Shown here in pieces: positions 59,519-64,000 of a stretch of 64,000 bases of DNA. The DNA comes from Dioscorea cayenensis subsp. rotundata. Lineage: Eukaryota > Streptophyta > Magnoliopsida > Dioscoreales > Dioscoreaceae. The position numbers were made by a program, and so were the translations under genes. Under the pieces are notes generated by a model that was not told the origin of the DNA, ran no database searches, and worked only from the letters and a program-made list of their open reading frames with translations. Numbering within the stretch: position 1 is the first letter of the stretch; each line of letters begins with the position of its first letter. The DNA lies in NCBI RefSeq assembly GCF_009730915.1, contig NC_052487.1, forward strand, positions 3,249,928-3,313,927, read 5' to 3'.

Positions 59519-60000
59519 CTAAGCTAATAATAAAATATTCAAATATGGGTATATATCCTTATTAGCAATCAATCTCATGCTAATAGTGCCCAATCCCCTC
59601 ATCCAAACACTAAACTTGATTTGTAACTGGGGCTAATATCAGTGCAAGCATTAACCTTGGCAAGACTTTGAAACACTTGGATCACACTCATGGCCCATAA
59701 TTCCCACTCATTCTATAAAGGGTATCAAAAGATAACTCTATTTTGGACTAACTAGATTTTGGACTAAGCTAATAGTAAAATATTCAAATATGGGTATATA
59801 TCCTTATTAGCAATCAATCTCATGCTAATAGTGCCCAATCCCCACATCCAAACACTAAACTTGATTTATAATTGGGCCTAATATCAGTGCAAGCATTAAC
59901 CTTGGCAAGACTTTGAAACACTTGGATCACACTCATGGCCCATAATTCCCACTCATTCTATAAAGGGTATCAAAAGATAACTCTATTTTGGACTAACTAG
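59519..60000. repeat. 245-bp tandem duplication
   Basis: CTAAGCTAATA at 59519 and 59764 and GACTAACTAG ending at 59755 and 60000 both give a period of 245 bases. The copies differ at only a handful of positions, so the duplication is recent. Confidence 0.93.
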
Positions 60001-61622
60001 TATAGGGTGTCTGTTGATGCTTTAAGTACACTCATTTACTTTTGGTCTTTCCACTCTAACATAGCTTTAAGTAGACAAGGGTACTTACTACCTTGGAAGT
60101 ATCTTGAAAGGAATCTAAGCAACTATTGCATGTTAATTAATTATTTGTTCTTAGGTACATACAGTAAATTTATTTTCAGTTTCACTTGGTTGATCGTCTT
60201 GGAAAGAGATAATAAGATATGTAAGAGATTCCTTTGTCCTTTTCCAAACACTAGTGCTACATTGATGATAGTCTCACTCTTGATTTTTAGTGATTAATAA
60301 TAGTTTCATATTCCATTTGTTGGATATTTGTCGCCATGAATACTTTAAGATTTTCATTTGTTGTTGGTGGGAGGAATTTGTAGTAATGGAATCTTGAAGC
60401 GGATAATTGGATCAAAACTCAATGTCCGGTTGTTTGAGTGATGATGGATAATAAATTAAAATATTAATTAGCATATGCTCATTTTAGGACAATAATTATG
60501 ATCATTCATATTTAAAAATATTTGTCTTGTTGATTTTTTGCTAATGATTTTAAGTGACCAATAAAAAAAAATATATATTTTGTCTATAATCTTTGCTTAT
60601 TCTTGAATGTTATTAGGTATTTAAACCATGATTGGCTGAAAATCTAAATTTATTGGAAGCTTGGTACAAAAATTTTGAAAATTAGTTTTTTTTATTATTA
60701 TATTAATAATAATCCAGTATGCAGTTTCATAATCATTAAATCTAATATTTTTACATAATTAAAAGATTACTCTTCATATATTAACATTAAAATCACAAAA
60801 ACAATTATATTTTCAACTCCATTAATGTAGATAAAGATAAACAATTATTAATTGTTTCTTAATTTATTAGTATCAGATATTTGTACCTTGATAAAAAAAA
60901 AACGGTTTCAAATATGATTTCAAGCAAAGTGAAAACACTAGTTGAAGGATTAACTCCACACTTTGACGAAAACCCACAAGCGCTATATACATTAAGGACA
61001 TGCACACTAACTGGGAATTAATCGTCCAACCCACACACCCTTAACCTAGACGAGGGGATTGAGCAGCTAATCTGCACTCACAACCAGTGACTTGTCACTC
61101 TTATTGTTTTCAACTAGTTTTGAACTAAAAACTTTTTAAATATCTTGCTCTTATTTTTCGCAATAAAATCAAGTACACCTAGATTACGAGCTTTTGGTGA
61201 TTTTTGACACATTTGAGAAAAAAAATAAAGAATAACAAACAATTAAGCATAAAAATTTGTTTTCATGAGTTCTTCATTGAAAATTGAAATTTTGCATTCA
61301 CATACACTTGCAAATCTCAATACTTTGAAACAAACAATACAGTTTACTCATTAAAACATGATCAAATAAATCAAATGGAAACTCAAAATCAATATCATAA
61401 TAAAATATGAATCCAAAACTACAATTAACCAAAAAAATCAAAAGAACCATCTCACCATTTTATTTCATTTTATTTTATTTATTTCTTTCAAGAAACAATT
61501 AATTAATTAATTAAAAAGGCGGCAATGTACAAGTATCAATCTCAAACAATTTACACGCAATTAATTAAAAACACAAAAAAAAAGCACCATTTTATTCAAC
61601 GATTCCAAACCGATCTTTGTTC
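60001..61622. other. Intergenic region 3' of the HLH gene
   Basis: AT-rich with no supported gene. The right end is the 3'UTR of the HLH gene. Confidence 0.5.
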
Positions 61623-62180
61623 TTAGCTGTCCTCCTCCATCGCCGGCGCCGGCGAGTTGATCGTCGCCGCCGATAGCGCATCAGCGAGCGCGCGCATCGT
61701 CTTCACCTGCATCTGCAGCGCGGCCACGTAGTCCGCCGCCTCCTCCAACAGCGTCGGCGCCGGTAGCCTCCGACATCCAGGAACTAGTTTTCCCAAAGCC
61801 CTAAGCCTCTCGCCCACTCTCCCGCCCTTCACAGCCGCTGGATCCTGCTTTTGCGGCGGTCTAGGGCGTCTACGGCGCCGGATCCGCCCTCCGGCCTTGA
61901 CGAGAAGCTTTCGCCGGCGGAGCCGGGACGTGAGGATCGCTCGGCTCCACCGTGACTGTCCTCGCGCCGTTATGGCCAGGGCCGAGTCGGCGGCTTCCTT
62001 AACGGCGTGCGGCCCAGGCGCCGTCGCCGCCCGGGTGGCTCGTAGCGCCTCGATGAGCCGGCGGTTGTAGATCCGCTCCTGCGCTCCGGTTCGCCACTTG
62101 ATCTGGGCCTGGTTCAGCGACCCGGTTCTTGGCTTTTTAACAGAACTGGAACCCAGTTCGATTGAAGCGAAGGTCGCCAT
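61623..62180 (-). CDS. AIF/bHLH147-150-type atypical HLH regulator
   Basis: Intronless, GC-rich, 185 aa. After a short N-terminus comes IKWRTGAQERIYNRRLIEAL with RATRA, then EAADSALAITARGQSRWSRA and ILTSRLRRRKLLVK (residues 65-95), a basic RIRRRRRPRP stretch, and a C-terminal helix-loop-helix (VGERLRALGKLVPGCRRLP, then LLEEAADYVAALQMQVKTM). These blocks are characteristic of the ATBS1-interacting-factor / IBH1-like group. The basic region lacks the residues for E-box binding, so members act by dimerising with bHLH activators and restrain brassinosteroid-linked cell elongation (family knowledge). A TATA-like ATAAATAA (minus strand) is at about 62261-62268, 80 bases upstream. High GC against an AT-rich genome is usual for such intronless monocot genes. 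Confidence 0.9.
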   Translation of the reverse strand: MATFASIELGSSSVKKPRTGSLNQAQIKWRTGAQERIYNRRLIEALRATRAATAPGPHAVKEAADSALAITARGQSRWSRAILTSRLRRRKLLVKAGGRIRRRRRPRPPQKQDPAAVKGGRVGERLRALGKLVPGCRRLPAPTLLEEAADYVAALQMQVKTMRALADALSAATINSPAPAMEEDS

Positions 62181-63720
62181 GGTGATCGCTCTGATGGAAT
62201 TCCAGCAAAGTCAAGCAAGGGAGAAGGAGAGGAGAAGCTCAAGGTTGAACCTTTGGTTCTTTATTTATCCAAAGTAAGTAGTGCCTTCTTCTTTAATTAA
62301 TTCATTAACTTTAATTAAAACATTGATTATGATGGTATTAGGTGCCTTTTTAGCTGGCCATATTCATCCTAACTATTATAAATTAGAATTTTTTTGGGAA
62401 TTAGGATGGAGATTAATGAGGTGAAATTGAAGTTTGGTGTTAATGGGATGAGGGACCCAAGATTAGGTCCCAATTGGAAAGTATCACATGATTCCTTGAT
62501 TGATATATGGTATGGATGTTTGAGCTAAAGCCTAAAGGTGCATAATATTATAGATTGGTTAGTGAGTTGATTGGTGGTGGCACCCTCCCACTTGCTAATA
62601 TTTGTAAGGTTGGGAAGGATTTGTGTGATCAAAACCACCTTGATGTGCACCCACATTTCAATTTTGATTTGTCAAGTAGTCATCTCATGATCTGATTTTG
62701 TGGTAGTTCTTAAGTAACATCAATTAATACCACTGATTTATGTACATGTATTTCAAAATAGTTATATCTGTCATCTTAATTTTTCTTCAGTTAATTAAAC
62801 AACTGTTGATATGGGTTGTCAAATGTTCACATGGAGGGAAACCGACAAGATTTAATAGTTAATTTTTAGTTTAACTTATTGACTAACCGTTTTTAACAGC
62901 TAACTGCTCTGTTTATTCAAAGCAAGAAGCAAGAACTAGAATAACAGATATGCTTACATCTTTGTTAGATTTGAATATGGTTCATTTCATCCTCTACAGG
63001 ACCATATCTAAGAAGTAGAAACAGTAAATGGTTTTATCTCTTAGTCCCCTCCCTGTTGCAAGAACAAAAGGGTTTGGTAGCTTAGTTATGTCAAGTATGA
63101 TTAGGACAACACTGGCACGCTCATACACACTTATACACACGCGCGCGCACACACACGAGTGGGTTTCTTGAACATAACATTCAAAGAAGAGGGTGAGGGT
63201 GATGGTCTTATAAGACATCATTCATATTGTTGAAATGGAGGTGGGTCTGGTGGAGGTTCATGTTCACCTCCCACACTGCTTTCTATCTTCTTTTCTAACA
63301 ATGGCAGTGCTCAAGTTGGCCCCATGATTCCCTTGTCTCTCTCTTTCTCTCTCTTTCCGTCTTTTTCTTATTTAGTTTTGTAGAAGAATAGAGTATGTGG
63401 TTGTGTTGGGATAAAGTTGGTGGTGTTGTTAGTGGGTTAATTACTATAAACAAGTGGATTAGTGGTTGTGCCCTTTTATTAGGTGCTGAGTTTCTGTTGC
63501 CTGCGTTTTTTTTTTCCTTTTTTCCAATTTTTTTATTTTTATTTGATTGCTTTTTTCTCAGTATGTTAACCTGCTGAAGTCGTCACTTTCATTCATCAAA
63601 TCATGAAACTAGTATTCCATACACTTGGACGGTGCTTATCGATATGAATACTACATTATTCATATATCTAACTTATCCACTCATATACATGCATGTGTGT
63701 GTATGATTATATATATCTCT
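62181..63720. other. Intergenic between HLH gene and YUCCA-like gene
   Basis: Promoter of the HLH gene on the left, 3'UTR of the YUCCA-like gene on the right. A CA/CG dinucleotide tract lies near 63128-63157 and CT-rich sequence at 63336-63358. No supported gene. Confidence 0.5.
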
Positions 63721-63912
63721 TCAGTTCATTTTCTTAGCATCGTCATCTTTCAATAGAGTATTTATATCATTAGCTATTTTCTCTGCATCATTGGCCAGCC
63801 CATAAATCCCTTTCCTTACAAGTCCTGCACAATAGAGCCCATGTCTCCCTTTCCAATGATTCGGAAATTTTTGCTTGCTAATTCCATCTTCACCAATAAG
63901 ATAATCATCTCC
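63721..63912 (-). CDS. YUCCA-type flavin monooxygenase, last exon (partial gene)
   Basis: Terminal exon of 63 codons plus stop, opening at a cag acceptor (63913-63915 on the minus strand). It encodes GDDYLIGEDGISKQKFPNHW, then GLYCAGLVRKGIYGLANDAE, which is the C-terminal signature of plant YUCCA indole-3-pyruvate monooxygenases (the last step of auxin synthesis, FAD and NADPH dependent, cytosolic or ER-associated). FAD and NADPH motifs lie in upstream exons beyond the right edge; 63913-64000 is intron. Which YUCCA member this is cannot be decided from the fragment. FMO-type relatives outside YUCCA lack this exact block. Confidence 0.87.
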   Translation of the reverse strand, partial: GDDYLIGEDGISKQKFPNHWKGRHGLYCAGLVRKGIYGLANDAEKIANDINTLLKDDDAKKMN

Positions 63913-64000
63913 CTGTGGCAAAAATTGAGGTTACACTGTGAGTTCAGATATTTGGAACACGAGTCAAGCTTTATAGAAAATTTACGGATAGTTAAAACTG

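Overview
The window is plant nuclear DNA. The genes have many short GT-AG introns, the background is AT-rich with microsatellites and miniature transposons, and the products are plant-specific: a starch-granule targeting factor, CYP72 P450s, a YUCCA enzyme, an arabinogalactan peptide and an AIF-type HLH regulator. The one GC-rich intronless gene (HLH) in an AT-rich genome, together with Stowaway- and Tourist-like MITEs, would fit a non-grass monocot such as a yam. That assignment is only an inference.

Layout. 1-1183: first exon of a plastid phosphohexomutase-like gene running off the left edge (-). 1184-5663: non-coding, with a Tourist-like element. 5664-8754: PTST1-type CBM48 protein (+, 8 exons). 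9203-9507: Stowaway-like MITE. 10439-10639: arabinogalactan peptide (+). 11654-13742: plastid atypical SDR of the At2g34460 type (-, 4 exons). 14767-20954: COG0523/CobW-family GTPase (+, 9 exons), divergent from the SDR. 20955-25373: repeat-rich spacer.

25374-44351 is a tandem array of five CYP72A-like P450 genes, all on the minus strand and all with the same five-exon structure. Copies 2, 3 and 4 read intact (517-518 aa). Copy 1 is a clear pseudogene with several independent lesions. Copy 5 is more diverged, carries a single-base frameshift in exon 1, and has a 1,025-bp Mutator-like element with a 9-bp target duplication in intron 1. Flanking sequence is duplicated along with the genes. 45269-48654: folate-biopterin-transporter-type MFS protein (-, 7 exons).

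48655-61622 is a transposon-dominated block. It holds a MuDR transposase relic, a Harbinger/Tourist-like element filled with a GC-rich minisatellite, a ~55-bp tandem repeat array next to C2H2 zinc-finger-like exons, and a decayed Ty1/copia RT-RNase H region. The copia region is interrupted by a 1,758-bp solo LTR (5-bp duplication GCTAT) and by a 195-bp inverted-repeat element. 61623-62180: AIF/bHLH147-150-type HLH regulator (-). 63721-63912: last exon of a YUCCA-type flavin monooxygenase that continues off the right edge (-).

The genes do not form a pathway. The PTST1 (starch granules), SDR (plastid) and phosphohexomutase (plastid carbohydrate) genes are ordinary single genes; the P450 array is the one functionally coherent cluster. 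I found no new multi-gene system. The most noteworthy material is the P450 array with its two broken ends and the nested-transposon block. Exon boundaries were placed by eye from splice consensus, reading-frame continuity and family conservation.
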